A DNA stretch of 64,000 nt from Oceanisphaera avium (GTDB taxonomy: Bacteria; Pseudomonadota; Gammaproteobacteria; Enterobacterales; Aeromonadaceae), in assembly GCF_002157875.1 (NCBI RefSeq), contig NZ_CP021376.1, positions 1,598,501-1,662,500 on the forward strand, given 5' to 3'. A program made the translations under genes and the position numbers. The notes beneath the pieces were generated by a model, which did not search any database, was not told the origin of the DNA, and was given only the letters and a program-made list of their open reading frames with translations. Shown piece after piece: positions 9,039-18,857 of this stretch (position 1 is the stretch's first letter; each line of letters begins with the position of its first letter).

Positions 9039-9061
9039 AATTTGTAATATTATAACATTGC
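9039..9061. promoter_or_regulatory. Zur box between znuC and znuA
   Basis: The AT-rich near-palindrome GTAATATTATAAC with flanking AATTT and ATTGC matches the gammaproteobacterial Zur operator (consensus close to GTTATAnTATAAC) and sits between the divergent zinc uptake genes. Zur with zinc would repress both directions. Confidence 0.8.
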
Positions 9062-9101
9062 TTAGTTAGCAAACTCTATCACTCATCTGGACTCCCCGCC
9101 C

Positions 9102-10004
9102 ATGAAAGTCGTATTCACTTTGTGCCTGTGCTTGGTTTTAAGCAGCCAGGCTCGTGCCGTTGAAGTACTCACCTCTATTAAACCACTGCAATTAATCGCC
9201 AGCGCTATTACTGAAGGCACAGCTACACCTAAATTATTATTGCCCCCTGGCAGCTCGCCCCACGATTATGCGCTGCGCCCTTCTGATGTGCGAAAAATAA
9301 AAAATGCCGACCTCGTTATTTGGGTGGGACCCGAGCTAGAAGTTTTCTTAGCCCCACTGCTAGCAAGTCAGGAAAAAAGTGTGGCGCTACTTAGCCAGTT
9401 ACCGGCTATTGAGCATGCTCACCATCACGATAAACATTCTTTAGTGATCGAAGATACAGAGCAAGATAGTCACCACCATCATCACGGCAGCCAAGATCCA
9501 CACATCTGGCTAGATCCACACCAAGCCGAGGCTATCGCTGCACTGATTGCTAAAAAATTGAGCCAGATCGATCCGCAAAATTATGATCGATATCAAACTA
9601 ATTTGGCTGTTTTTCAGGCAAAATTAGCAAAAGTTGACGCTAAGCTGGCCGCACAATTAGCGCCGTTACAAGGCATTGGCTACTTTGTATTTCACGATGC
9701 CTATGGGCATTGGGAACGCCATTATCAGCTGTCATCATTGGGGCACTTTACTGTTAACCCTGCCCGAGCACCTGGCGCTAAAACCGTCACTCGCATTCAT
9801 CATGCCCTTAAACAATCTAAGGCCGTGTGTGTATTTGCCGAGCCACAGTTTAAGCCCGCGGTAGTGAGCGCTGTGTTGCGCAATACCCAAGCTCGCAGTG
9901 GTGTGCTAGACCCATTAGCAACCGATATCAGCCCAAGTGCTGAGGGCTATTTTAGGTTTATGGAGCAGTTGGCAGCGGCGATGACGAAGTGTTTACTCAA
10001 CTAA
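9102..10004 (+). CDS. znuA: Periplasmic zinc-binding protein ZnuA
   Basis: Solute-binding protein that delivers zinc to ZnuBC, 300 residues. It has a signal peptide (MKVVFTLCLCLVLSSQARA) and the cluster A-I binding-protein fold: TSIKPLQLIASAI, the zinc histidine in GSSPHDYALRPSD, a His/Asp-rich loop (about residues 105-130, with HHHHH), DPHIWLDP and FHDAYGHWERHY. The charged histidine loop is typical of ZnuA and may collect or sense zinc. It is transcribed away from znuCB and followed by mepM, as in E. coli in mirror order. Confidence 0.96.
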   Translation: MKVVFTLCLCLVLSSQARAVEVLTSIKPLQLIASAITEGTATPKLLLPPGSSPHDYALRPSDVRKIKNADLVIWVGPELEVFLAPLLASQEKSVALLSQLPAIEHAHHHDKHSLVIEDTEQDSHHHHHGSQDPHIWLDPHQAEAIAALIAKKLSQIDPQNYDRYQTNLAVFQAKLAKVDAKLAAQLAPLQGIGYFVFHDAYGHWERHYQLSSLGHFTVNPARAPGAKTVTRIHHALKQSKAVCVFAEPQFKPAVVSAVLRNTQARSGVLDPLATDISPSAEGYFRFMEQLAAAMTKCLLN

Positions 10005-10165
10005 CGCTAAATATTTACCCTTTACTGCGTTAAAATAAGGAACTTTTTTACATAAATTAGCTCAAACCCATGATTCACGCCAATAGCACCAAGACGATAA
10101 GCTGTTTATTGCTGCTTACCAAACCGTGCTGAATTCAGCCTTTGAGCGTTTTTTGTATTAAAATC

Positions 10166-10217
10166 AACCGCTTTATTATCCGTTACCTGAGTCGGATAGC
10201 TAAAGCGGTTTTTGTTT
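10166..10217 (+). terminator. Terminator after znuA
   Basis: AACCGCTTTA...TATCCG pairs with CGGATAGCTAAAGCGGTT around TTACCTGAGT, followed by a T-rich tract. It ends znuA before mepM. Confidence 0.75.
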
Positions 10218-10255
10218 TCATTATTTTAGCCACTTCATAGGCATAGGTACTTCGG

Positions 10256-11602
10256 ATGAATTTTCTCCGCCCACTTCAAGTAAAACTGCAAGATGTTCCT
10301 AAGCAGCTACCCAAGCGACACCTTTATGGCATTGTCTTATTGAGTACGCTGACACTGACAACGGCAGTGATGCTCCCTTCTGCTCAACATTTACTTGAGC
10401 CACCCCGTACCCTTAGTTTACCCGAGACGTTAGCGCTGCCTGCGGGCGCCATTCAACCTCAGGTAGATAACACCGAATTTTTTACGCTTCCCGATGATGA
10501 CTTAGGCCCCGTAGAGCCGGTGGATGCATTGGATGAACTGGCCGCCGTAGAGCCAGAGTGGCAGCAATACGGCGTACAAAACGGCGATACCTTAAGCAGC
10601 ATATTTAATGGCTTAGGCTTACCGCTGGCCACTATGTACAAGTTACTAGAAGTAGATAAAGAGCGGGTGTTAGATGGCCTTAAGCCCGGCCAAACCCTTA
10701 GCTTGCTCATTGACTCAGATAACTTGTTGCTTGAATTTAAAATCAAACAAGACTTGCTCCATACTCGTACTTTTGTGCGCAATGGTGATGGCTACGATAG
10801 CAAGATAAAAACCGAAGCCAGTAATTGGGAAACCCGCGCCCTTAAAGGGGTGATCAAAGGCAGTTTTTACTTAAGCGCGCGTGATGCCGGTTTATCTGCC
10901 ACGCAAATTCAGCGCGTGGCCAACTTGTTTCAATGGCAGCTTAACTTTGCTCGCGACTTACGCCAAGGCGATAGCTTTAAAGTATTAGTACAGCGCGAGT
11001 TTGTACAAGGAAAAAGCACGGGCAAGTCTGAATTACAAGCCGTAGAAATTAATAATAAAGGCCGTACTTATTACGCTTTTCGCCATGAAGATGGCAAATT
11101 TTATGACAGTAAAGGCGAAAGCTTAGAGCGCGGCTTTATTCGTATTCCGCTAGAAGTCACCCCGCGCATTAGCTCACGCTTTAATTTAAATCGTAAACAC
11201 CCTATTACTGGGCGGGTACGCGCTCATAAAGGTACCGACTTTGCCGTGCCCGTGGGCACGCCTGTACTGGCGCCCGGCGATGGGGTAGTCGTAAAAGCGG
11301 TGCATCATCCGTTAGCGGGTAATTACATTGTTATTCGCCATGGTCGCCAATACACCACCCGGTTTTTGCACTTAAGTAAATTTTTAGTGAAACAAGGTGA
11401 TAGCGTACGGCGCGGCCAACGCATTGGGCTTTCTGGTAATACCGGTCGCTCAACAGGACCGCACTTGCACTATGAATTTCATGTGAATAATCGTGCCGTC
11501 GATGCCATGCAAGTTAAACTCCCCATGGCGGAAGGCTTAAGCGGCCAAGAAAAACGCACTTTCTTAACCACGGTGAATAAATATCAAAAAGAGTTAGGTT
11601 AA
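10256..11602 (+). CDS. mepM: Murein DD-endopeptidase MepM
   Basis: A 448-residue cell-wall hydrolase that cuts D-Ala-meso-DAP crosslinks to allow murein insertion. A membrane anchor lies near residues 25-45, an OapA/LysM-like domain follows (YGVQNGDTLSSIFNGLG, residues about 100-150), and the M23 zinc peptidase domain lies near residues 310-410 with HKGTDFAVPVGTPV (His and Asp ligands) and GPHLHYEF (HxH). Length and gene order next to znuA match E. coli MepM (YebA). A terminator follows. Confidence 0.95.
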   Translation: MNFLRPLQVKLQDVPKQLPKRHLYGIVLLSTLTLTTAVMLPSAQHLLEPPRTLSLPETLALPAGAIQPQVDNTEFFTLPDDDLGPVEPVDALDELAAVEPEWQQYGVQNGDTLSSIFNGLGLPLATMYKLLEVDKERVLDGLKPGQTLSLLIDSDNLLLEFKIKQDLLHTRTFVRNGDGYDSKIKTEASNWETRALKGVIKGSFYLSARDAGLSATQIQRVANLFQWQLNFARDLRQGDSFKVLVQREFVQGKSTGKSELQAVEINNKGRTYYAFRHEDGKFYDSKGESLERGFIRIPLEVTPRISSRFNLNRKHPITGRVRAHKGTDFAVPVGTPVLAPGDGVVVKAVHHPLAGNYIVIRHGRQYTTRFLHLSKFLVKQGDSVRRGQRIGLSGNTGRSTGPHLHYEFHVNNRAVDAMQVKLPMAEGLSGQEKRTFLTTVNKYQKELG

Positions 11603-11692
11603 GTTAGTGAAACGTGAGGGTAGCACTGAAGGGCAGTTGCTGCAGACTTAAAGTTTTGCCTCTCCTTTACTATTGCATCTTATACTCCTCAT

Positions 11693-11720
11693 AAAAAAAG
11701 CGCCTTGCGGCGCTTTTTTT
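11693..11720. terminator. Bidirectional terminator between mepM and hemE
   Basis: AAAAAAAGCGCC - TTGC - GGCGCTTTTTTT, a GC-rich stem with A and T tracts on both sides, between convergent genes. Confidence 0.92.
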
Positions 11721-11791
11721 ATTCTTCTAAAGAGTAACGATAATAACCGATTGCAGACTTGGTTTTACCCCCTCACTCCTTACCTTTCATA

Positions 11792-12859
11792 TCACTTAGC
11801 ATGATATGGGCGAGACAATTTCTGTACCGCACGAATAAAGGCGCCAGCATGCTCAGGATCTACATCTAAGTGAATACCGTGGCCAAGGTTAAACACATGG
11901 CCTGGGCCTTCGCCAAAGCTTTCTAAGATGGTTGACACTTCTTGTTCAATGCGTGGGATCGGAGCATACAACATAGAGGGATCCATATTGCCTTGTAGCG
12001 CCACTTTATCGCCTACACGACGCTTAGCATCGGCCATATCGATGGTCCAGTCTAAACCAATACCATCACAGCCGGTAGCCGCAATGGCTTCAAGCCACTG
12101 GCCGCCATTTTTAGTAAATAATGTTACCGGTACGCGACGACCGTCATTTTCACGGACTAAGCCATCCACGATTTTCGCCATGTACTGCAAAGAGAACTCT
12201 TTGTAGTCGCGCGTACTCAACACCCCACCCCAAGTATCAAAAATCATTAGCGACTGAGCACCGGCCGCAATTTGCGCGTTCAAATAGCTAGTGACACTGT
12301 CGGCTAGCTTATCAAGCAATAAGTGCATGGCGTTGGGGTCGGCAAACATCATTTTCTTGGTCTTAGTAAAGGCCTTAGAGCCGCCGCCTTCTACCATGTA
12401 AGTGGCCAAGGTCCAAGGGCTGCCAGAGAAACCAATCAGTGGCACTTCACCTTTTAGCTCACGACGAATAGTGCGCACCGCATTCATCACATACTGCAGC
12501 TCACCTTCAGGATCAGGAATACCTAATTTTTGTACGTCAGCCATACACGTAATAGGACGTTGAAACTTAGGACCTTCACCGGTTTCAAAATACAAGCCTA
12601 AACCCATGGCATCGGGGATAGTCAAAATATCAGAGAATAAAATCGCCGCATCCAAGGGAAAACGACGTAACGGCTGCAAGGTCACTTCACAGGCCAGCTC
12701 AGCGTTTTTACACAAGGCCATAAAGTCGCCTGCTTCGGCACGGGTGGCTTTATATTCAGGTAAATAACGCCCTGCTTGGCGCATCATCCAAACCGGTGTG
12801 TAATCAACGGGCTGGCGTAATAAAGCACGTAAGTAACGATCATTTTTCAAAGGTTGCAT
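11792..12859 (-). CDS. hemE: Uroporphyrinogen decarboxylase HemE
   Basis: Converts uroporphyrinogen III to coproporphyrinogen III in heme synthesis. The 355-residue protein carries the family signatures [16 protein letters not shown] near the start, [36 protein letters not shown] and [15 protein letters not shown]. Length equals the usual 354-355. It is divergent from rsd, as its close neighbourhood in E. coli (rsd-nudC-hemE) would predict, although nudC is absent here. Confidence 0.98.
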   Translation of the reverse strand: MQPLKNDRYLRALLRQPVDYTPVWMMRQAGRYLPEYKATRAEAGDFMALCKNAELACEVTLQPLRRFPLDAAILFSDILTIPDAMGLGLYFETGEGPKFQRPITCMADVQKLGIPDPEGELQYVMNAVRTIRRELKGEVPLIGFSGSPWTLATYMVEGGGSKAFTKTKKMMFADPNAMHLLLDKLADSVTSYLNAQIAAGAQSLMIFDTWGGVLSTRDYKEFSLQYMAKIVDGLVRENDGRRVPVTLFTKNGGQWLEAIAATGCDGIGLDWTIDMADAKRRVGDKVALQGNMDPSMLYAPIPRIEQEVSTILESFGEGPGHVFNLGHGIHLDVDPEHAGAFIRAVQKLSRPYHAK

Positions 12860-13249
12860 TCTATCGTCCCAAAACAGGTGGCAAATGCGGCTATTGTATC
12901 ACTACCTTAGATAAAGCCCCAATTAGACGTCACATCGCGTCTAAATGCTGCTTTTTGCAGCACTATCGTGCTAAGGCTTAACCATAAGTAGCAACTGCGT
13001 AAAAGAGGTGGATGAATAAAGTTGCAAATATTCCAGTAAATTGTTGGCAACTACCAAATTCTGCGTTAATGATTACTAAGAAAAGCTCAAGTCAGCTTGT
13101 GTCTTAGGGACCCAAGGTTCGCGAGATAGCGCCCAAGTTAGAGGGATAGTGATTGACCCGACGGCTATTTTTCTTTAATGATGGATAGGTAACGTTTGTC
13201 TTTTATGAGCTATGCAGTTATGCGGCTCTAGCATCCCAAGGAGGGAATC
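12860..13249. other. Intergenic region between hemE and rsd
   Basis: These 390 bases between divergent genes hold no convincing frame. Two small hairpins lie near the hemE side: TTAGACG/CGTCTAA (12923-12944) and GCTGC-TTTTT-GCAGC (12947-12961). The rest presumably holds the promoters of both genes; I could not fix them. Confidence 0.5.
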
Positions 13250-13723
13250 ATGCTCAGGAAAATGGCACATAGCAAAGCTAAGCTCACCGGTAAACACCAA
13301 GCGCTAGACGACTTTATGGAAGCTCGCCAAGCTTTATTAGTGGAATACATTCGTTTATCGACCGATAGAAAAGTATTGCCAGAGCCACAAGAGCTCAGCG
13401 ACTTTTGTAGCCAGCTGGTGGATTACGTTAGTGCGGCGCATTTTGAAATATACGATTATGTGATGGCGGCTTATGAGTCAGCCCGCGGCAGTGGCCGGAC
13501 TCTTGCCGAGCGTATTTACCTGCGCTTGAAAAAAAGCTCAGTGTTAGCGCTTAATTTTCACGATAAATATGCAAAAGTAGATAATGACGAAGTGTTATTG
13601 GAATTAGATAAGGATCTCAGTGTACTGGGTGAGATGCTAGAAGAGCGCTTTAGTTTAGAAGACCGCTTAGTATTTGCCGTGTCTTTACTTAATCACTTGA
13701 GCGCGAATGAAGAACCCGCGTGA
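13250..13723 (+). CDS. rsd: Anti-sigma factor Rsd/AlgQ family
   Basis: A 157-residue all-helical protein of the Rsd/AlgQ family, which binds the housekeeping sigma factor and shifts RNA polymerase toward alternative sigmas in stationary phase. Matching segments include LSDFCSQLVDYVSAAHFEIYDYVM and the C-terminal LGEMLEERFSLEDRLVF. The ATG at 13250 has a near-perfect AAGGAGG eight bases ahead; the internal ATG four codons later is less well placed. It is followed after 12 bases by a PilZ gene that probably shares its transcript. Confidence 0.88.
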   Translation: MLRKMAHSKAKLTGKHQALDDFMEARQALLVEYIRLSTDRKVLPEPQELSDFCSQLVDYVSAAHFEIYDYVMAAYESARGSGRTLAERIYLRLKKSSVLALNFHDKYAKVDNDEVLLELDKDLSVLGEMLEERFSLEDRLVFAVSLLNHLSANEEPA

Positions 13724-13735
13724 TCAGGAGCCCTT

Positions 13736-14113
13736 ATGGCCGAGCGTCGAATATTTACTCGGGTTGAGTTTAGCTCTCCCGCTTGGATAATAACTTTAGA
13801 TGGCGAGCAACACTCGGTATTGGTGCAAGATTTATCTATTCATGGCGCGCTGCTTAAGGTGACTGAACCGTGGCAAGCAGAGCTTAATGCCCCACTTGAA
13901 CTGCGTTTATCTCTTGATGGCGAACATAAACAGATTATTATGCAAGCCCGCCAGCGTTTTCACCAGCATGAATGCATTGGTATAGAATGCGAATTGCTAG
14001 ATATTGAAAGCGCGAGCCGGCTACGGCGCTTAATGGAGCTTAACCTTGGCGAAGAAGCCTTATTATTGCGCCAATTTGAAGAGCTATTAGACTCGCGCCC
14101 GTATGCTGAGTAA
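13736..14113 (+). CDS. PilZ domain protein
   Basis: A 125-residue single-domain PilZ protein. The c-di-GMP-binding signature is present: an arginine cluster at the N-terminus (ERRIFTRVEF) and, about 28 residues on, DLSIHGALL, which fits the D/NxSxxG motif. Such proteins act as c-di-GMP receptors for motility or surface traits. It is close behind rsd and convergent with radA; a second, larger PilZ protein lies just beyond radA. Confidence 0.88.
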   Translation: MAERRIFTRVEFSSPAWIITLDGEQHSVLVQDLSIHGALLKVTEPWQAELNAPLELRLSLDGEHKQIIMQARQRFHQHECIGIECELLDIESASRLRRLMELNLGEEALLLRQFEELLDSRPYAE

Positions 14114-14125
14114 GTGTTAGTTAAG

Positions 14126-15496
14126 TTACAGCGCTTCTAGCGCCTCTTCTAATTTTTTAACGGCAATCACTTCCATGCCTGGCGGTGAGTGTTTAGGCCG
14201 ATTTGCCCAAGGAATAATAGCGCGAGTAAAGCCATGCTTGGCCGCTTCCATCAGGCGCTCTTGCCCTGAGGGCACGGGGCGTATTTCACCCGATAACCCC
14301 ACCTCACCAAACACCACCAACTCTTGCGGTAAGGCGTTATCACGAAAGCTCGAAACTAGCGCCAGTAGTAAAGCTAAATCGGCACTGGTGTCTTCCACTC
14401 GTACGCCACCCACTACGTTTACAAACACATCTTGGTCGGCCATTTGCAAACCACCGTGGCGGTGTAACACTGCTAATAACATCGAGAGGCGATTTTGCTC
14501 AAGCCCCACCGTCACCCGGCGCGGATTACCAAGTTGTGAATAATCCACCAGTGCTTGTAGCTCTACTAATAAGGGCCGCGTGCCTTCCCAAATAATCATG
14601 ACGACTGAGCCAGTGGTTTGTTCTTCACCGCGACTTAAAAAGATAGCCGAGGGGTTGCTCACCTCTTTTAAGCCTGTTTCAGTCATGGCAAATACGCCTA
14701 ACTCATTTACGGCACCAAAGCGGTTTTTATGACTACGCAGCATTCTAAAACGACTATCGTTAGCGCCATCTAGCATAATAGAGCAATCTATACAGTGCTC
14801 TAACACCTTAGGTCCTGCCAACGCCCCGTCTTTAGTGACGTGCCCTACCATTAATACCACCACGCCATGTTGCTTAGCATAACGAGTGAGCTGGGCCGCG
14901 GCTTCGCGCACTTGACTGACCGAGCCTGGTGATGACGTCACGCCCTCCACATGCATAACTTGAATGGAGTCAATTACGATCACTGCCGGTTTTTCTTCAC
15001 GGGCAATGTGACAAATTTGCTCAACGCTGGTTTCAGATAACATGCGAAGCTTATCTCGGGGCAGACCTAAGCGCTGAGCGCGCATCGCCACTTGCTGTAG
15101 CGACTCCTCGCCAGTGATATATAAGGTTTTCATACGACTGGCTAAGCCACACATCACTTGTAGCAATAAAGTACTCTTACCCGCGCCTGGGTTACCGCCA
15201 ATTAATATGGCAGAGCCTGGCACCATACCGCCGCCTAGTACTCGGTCAAGCTCGCTAAAGCCACTGCCAATGCGCGGCAATTCGGTAAGCGCGACTTGAT
15301 CAAGGGTTTGTACTTTATTGTCTTGAGCGCCGGCATAGCCCACAAAACGACTATTGCGACTAGCGGAAGCGGCAGCAGGCGCCAAGCGAATTTCGGTGAT
15401 GGTATTCCACTCTTTACACTCAGTACATTGCCCCTGCCAGCGTGGAAATTCACCCCCACATTCACCACATACAAACGCCGTTTTAGTCTTTGCCAT
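14126..15496 (-). CDS. radA: DNA repair protein RadA
   Basis: A RecA-related branch-migration ATPase for recombinational repair, 456 residues. The zinc finger CGECGGEFPRWQGQCTEC opens the protein, followed by Walker A GGNPGAGKSTLL, the RadA-specific KNRFG motif (SHKNRFGAVNELG) and the C-terminal Lon-protease-like domain (GGVRVEDTSADLALLLAL). The ATG at 15496 fits homologues; an in-frame GTG at 15505 lies three codons upstream. It lies divergent to the two-PilZ gene. Confidence 0.97.
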   Translation of the reverse strand: MAKTKTAFVCGECGGEFPRWQGQCTECKEWNTITEIRLAPAAASASRNSRFVGYAGAQDNKVQTLDQVALTELPRIGSGFSELDRVLGGGMVPGSAILIGGNPGAGKSTLLLQVMCGLASRMKTLYITGEESLQQVAMRAQRLGLPRDKLRMLSETSVEQICHIAREEKPAVIVIDSIQVMHVEGVTSSPGSVSQVREAAAQLTRYAKQHGVVVLMVGHVTKDGALAGPKVLEHCIDCSIMLDGANDSRFRMLRSHKNRFGAVNELGVFAMTETGLKEVSNPSAIFLSRGEEQTTGSVVMIIWEGTRPLLVELQALVDYSQLGNPRRVTVGLEQNRLSMLLAVLHRHGGLQMADQDVFVNVVGGVRVEDTSADLALLLALVSSFRDNALPQELVVFGEVGLSGEIRPVPSGQERLMEAAKHGFTRAIIPWANRPKHSPPGMEVIAVKKLEEALEAL

Positions 15497-15571
15497 GACA
15501 CTCACTCATTCATTAACGAGCTGCTATACTGGCCTAACTTTTTAAGCCACTCAACCCCAAGCTAGGCCAAG

Positions 15572-17797
15572 ATGGATCTCAGTGCATATAAGACCTTGAT
15601 CAATAAGCTAGTCACTCTGAGCTACCAGTATGATCTCGAGCATTTAGTGGATGATCTCGTACCCGATGCTAACGAGGAGCTGCGTTTTCAGCTACAAGCT
15701 GAAGTGCGCCGCTTAACCACCCCTTGCTTACGCGTGCTGGACTTGCGAAGCCTATTTGGCGCTCAATGCCAGTTAGTGCGCCACCAAGGGCTAGACCATC
15801 AAATGCCGGCCAGCTTAGCGGCGCGTTTTCAGCGCTTATTGCAACACTTTAATGGAGAATATACTCGTGGCTTATATGAAGCGTTATTGGCAGAGCTGGC
15901 GGCATTAAGAAAACTACCCGCCCAGTTTAATACCTGCCCTTGGCAGCTACCGGCGCTGGGCTTACAGCGTAAAGAAAGTCGCTTGCGCTTTGTAACGCCT
16001 CTTTGCCTGCATTTACCAAACCAGCAAACGCTGGCAGGCAATAGCTTAGATATTTCGCCCACCGGTTTGCTCGTACAACTACAAGCTAACCTCTCCTTGC
16101 CCAGTGAGCTTGCAGTGAGTTTCCCTGACTTAAGTAAACAAGCCGGCTTAGCCTGTTTAGCGCAGCCTAAGCGCTATCGAGTCAGTCAAGCGCAGACAGA
16201 AAAGGGGCGAGTTAAGCTCCAAAGAATGGAAGAAGACAATGAGTGGCATCACGCCCTTAGTCAGTTTATTGAACAACAACGCCCTCGGTATGGCTTAGAT
16301 GCCGAAGACTTATATAGCAGCGTAAAAGCCCAGTGCTGGAGCCAAACTATGCTAGAAACTAGCATTAGCTTGGCGCTGTTTTTTAACGACTGCGGCGAGT
16401 TACAGCACCTGCTAACCAACAGACGCAATGAAAAAATATTAGCGACCTGGCAACAGCAAACACCCGGCGACTTACTGTCTACCTTATTAAGTCCGGCGCG
16501 CATTTTAAGCATGGGCCAGCACCCTCAAACCCCTGGTGTGCTCTATAGCTTTCGCTTGCCTAATCAGTCGCAAATTTTTGTAGCTAGCCAAGAGCAACTG
16601 GACACAGACCACACCTTTAGCGCCTTTGTGCAAGCGGGTCTAGCCGCTAATAGTCTTACATGTTACTACCTTAGCCTGCGCTCGTTAACAGTAGCAGACC
16701 AAGATGTAGTACTCGATAATCAAGGGCTTCGTCAATTACAGCAGTTAGCTTGGCAACTGTGGCTCACGCCTATTCCAGCACCGCAATTAGCTCAAGGTGT
16801 CTCCTGTGAATTAAACCAACTTAGTCGCTATTTAGTGAGCTTAAGTAGCCATAAGGCGATAACGGCTCCCTTAGGCCGCCAAGGCTCTAAGCGCCAAGAG
16901 GCGCGTTTTAAACTGCGCAGCGCCATAGAGCTAACTATAGGCAACCAAGTCATTAGCGCAGTGACTGAAGATTTATCCGCTCATGGTATAAAAGCGGTGC
17001 TCAATCAGGCTATACGCTTAGATATTCCTTGTATGGCACAAGTGAGTTTAACCGAGCTAAATAAGCGCAGCCGCCAATGGAAACTAAAGGGGCTAGCTTA
17101 TCGGGTAGTGAACCTAAGTGAGCATGGCACCATAGTGCACTTACAAATTGCAGGCTCAGAAGAGAGCCATAATGGTTTTCATTTTTTTAACGCTTTATTG
17201 GCGCAAAACCAAGATAAATTACGTGCTAAGCCAGAGACCTTCCATACTAGCTCTTGGGCAAACTGGTTAACCCAGCAAGCGCTGCAACAGCCACCCTCAC
17301 CTAGCTTTTTATTAGCCCGCAACGATGGCGGCTTTTATGTACAAGGCGCCCTCGCCTGCTTAGAGCAGCCAGCACTGATGGCTTACTTATCGAATAACTA
17401 TCAACAAGCGCATCTTAGTAAATTATTGTCTCGCCAACAGTGGCAAAGCATTTATAGCCAATTACTCAGACCTGATGGTCGCAGCCACCATAGCTATGAA
17501 ATTTGGACGGCCAACGCGGCCGATAACCCACAGCAAAGTTGGCTATTACTTAATCCTGAGCCAAAGCGCCAAGCCTTTTTACTCGACGCTCGCCACAGCC
17601 AGCAATTAAGCGTGACTTTAGTGCTGATCCACCGCGTACAACTGCGCCAACTAGAGTGCTTTGTGCCGCAGTGGAATAGGTTAGCGCAAACCTCATTGCA
17701 TAAAACTCAGCAACTTGAGCAACAACTTGCTGAGCTATGCGCCTTGAGTCAAGTATTTGATATTACCGATATTGCCCGCAGTCGGCAGCGCCATTAA
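15572..17797 (+). CDS. Two-PilZ-domain protein, PlzC-like
   Basis: A 741-residue cytoplasmic protein with two PilZ signatures. The first is at about residues 133-170 (RKESR then DISPTGLLV), the second at about 440-480 (KRQEARF then DLSAHGIKA). The regions between and after them are not recognised as catalytic. Vibrio cholerae VC2344 (PlzC), also between radA and serB, is the likely counterpart by position, from memory. Both signatures look intact for c-di-GMP binding. Its stop overlaps the convergent serB stop by four bases. Confidence 0.85.
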   Translation: MDLSAYKTLINKLVTLSYQYDLEHLVDDLVPDANEELRFQLQAEVRRLTTPCLRVLDLRSLFGAQCQLVRHQGLDHQMPASLAARFQRLLQHFNGEYTRGLYEALLAELAALRKLPAQFNTCPWQLPALGLQRKESRLRFVTPLCLHLPNQQTLAGNSLDISPTGLLVQLQANLSLPSELAVSFPDLSKQAGLACLAQPKRYRVSQAQTEKGRVKLQRMEEDNEWHHALSQFIEQQRPRYGLDAEDLYSSVKAQCWSQTMLETSISLALFFNDCGELQHLLTNRRNEKILATWQQQTPGDLLSTLLSPARILSMGQHPQTPGVLYSFRLPNQSQIFVASQEQLDTDHTFSAFVQAGLAANSLTCYYLSLRSLTVADQDVVLDNQGLRQLQQLAWQLWLTPIPAPQLAQGVSCELNQLSRYLVSLSSHKAITAPLGRQGSKRQEARFKLRSAIELTIGNQVISAVTEDLSAHGIKAVLNQAIRLDIPCMAQVSLTELNKRSRQWKLKGLAYRVVNLSEHGTIVHLQIAGSEESHNGFHFFNALLAQNQDKLRAKPETFHTSSWANWLTQQALQQPPSPSFLLARNDGGFYVQGALACLEQPALMAYLSNNYQQAHLSKLLSRQQWQSIYSQLLRPDGRSHHSYEIWTANAADNPQQSWLLLNPEPKRQAFLLDARHSQQLSVTLVLIHRVQLRQLECFVPQWNRLAQTSLHKTQQLEQQLAELCALSQVFDITDIARSRQRH

Positions 17798-18777
17798 GCA
17801 CTTTGTATTAAGCCTAATACCGCTTCTAAGCTTAATAAGTTAATGCACACCGGCGCTTGCTCTTGCACCACAGGCTTGGCATGTAGTGCCACCCCTAAGC
17901 CGGCTTTAGCTAACATGACTAAGTCGTTAGCGCCATCCCCCACCGCCACGGTTTGGCTGAGCGGGATATGATAGTGCTCGGCCAGCTCGCCTAAAATACG
18001 TGCTTTAGCCTCGGCATCCACAATATCGCCCAACACTTCCCCGCTAAAGCGCCCTTCTATTATTTCTAGCGTGTTAGCAAAATGAGCATCTAATTGTAAG
18101 ATGTCATGTAAATGGCCGGTAAAAGGCGTAAAGCCTCCAGAGGCCAGCGCCACTTTCCAGCCCATGGCTTTTAAGCCCTCTACCAGAGTAATTAGCCCAG
18201 GCATGAGTGGCATATTGGCAATCACTTGCTCAATAATGCTGGCATCTGCGCCCTCCAGCGCTTTAACACGCCGGCGTAAACTTTCAGAAAATGGCAACGC
18301 CCCTTCCATGGCTGCGCGAGTAACCGCAGCTACCTGCTCACCCACTCCCGCTAATAGCGCAATTTGGTCGATACACTCTATTTGAATGGCAGTGGAGTCC
18401 ATGTCCATTAACACTAAGCCGGGCTGAGTGCCTAGCGGCAAGGCGGGGACACAGGCAATATCCCAGCTAGTGGCAATCGCTTGTAACTGCGCTTTTAGCT
18501 CAGGAGACCAGCTTGATAACCGTAAATTAACCAGCTCGCGCTGGGCAATATTTTTAATACTGACTAGCTCCACACCAATACCGGCGGTATCTAATACCTG
18601 TAGACTTTGCTGCAACGCTGACTTTGAGAGTTGCTCGGCCAATAGCACTAAGTGCGCTTGTGGCGCCTCTAACTGGCCCGCTATCCACTCTCCTTGTTGC
18701 CAAAGATAGGGTTTGCCAGTTAACAAGTTAGCCCAATTCCCTAACTGCTCGGGTAAAACATCCATTAACAGTGTCAC
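17794..18777 (-). CDS. serB: Phosphoserine phosphatase SerB
   Basis: Final enzyme of serine synthesis, a 327-residue HAD phosphatase. The nucleophile motif DMDSTAIQIECIDQIA lies near residue 125, motif II is ALASGGFTPF, and motif III is AVGDGANDLVMLAKAGLGVAL. The N-terminal about 110 residues form the regulatory ACT-like region usual for gammaproteobacterial SerB. It is divergent from ytjB, the same arrangement as in E. coli. Confidence 0.96.
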   Translation of the reverse strand: MTLLMDVLPEQLGNWANLLTGKPYLWQQGEWIAGQLEAPQAHLVLLAEQLSKSALQQSLQVLDTAGIGVELVSIKNIAQRELVNLRLSSWSPELKAQLQAIATSWDIACVPALPLGTQPGLVLMDMDSTAIQIECIDQIALLAGVGEQVAAVTRAAMEGALPFSESLRRRVKALEGADASIIEQVIANMPLMPGLITLVEGLKAMGWKVALASGGFTPFTGHLHDILQLDAHFANTLEIIEGRFSGEVLGDIVDAEAKARILGELAEHYHIPLSQTVAVGDGANDLVMLAKAGLGVALHAKPVVQEQAPVCINLLSLEAVLGLIQSA

Positions 18778-18857
18778 TTAATTTTTCCTTACACATTAAG
18801 ACTGGCGCTAGAGTAGCGTATTGCTTTTTAAGCAAGCAAGGGACAATATTGCCCGCT

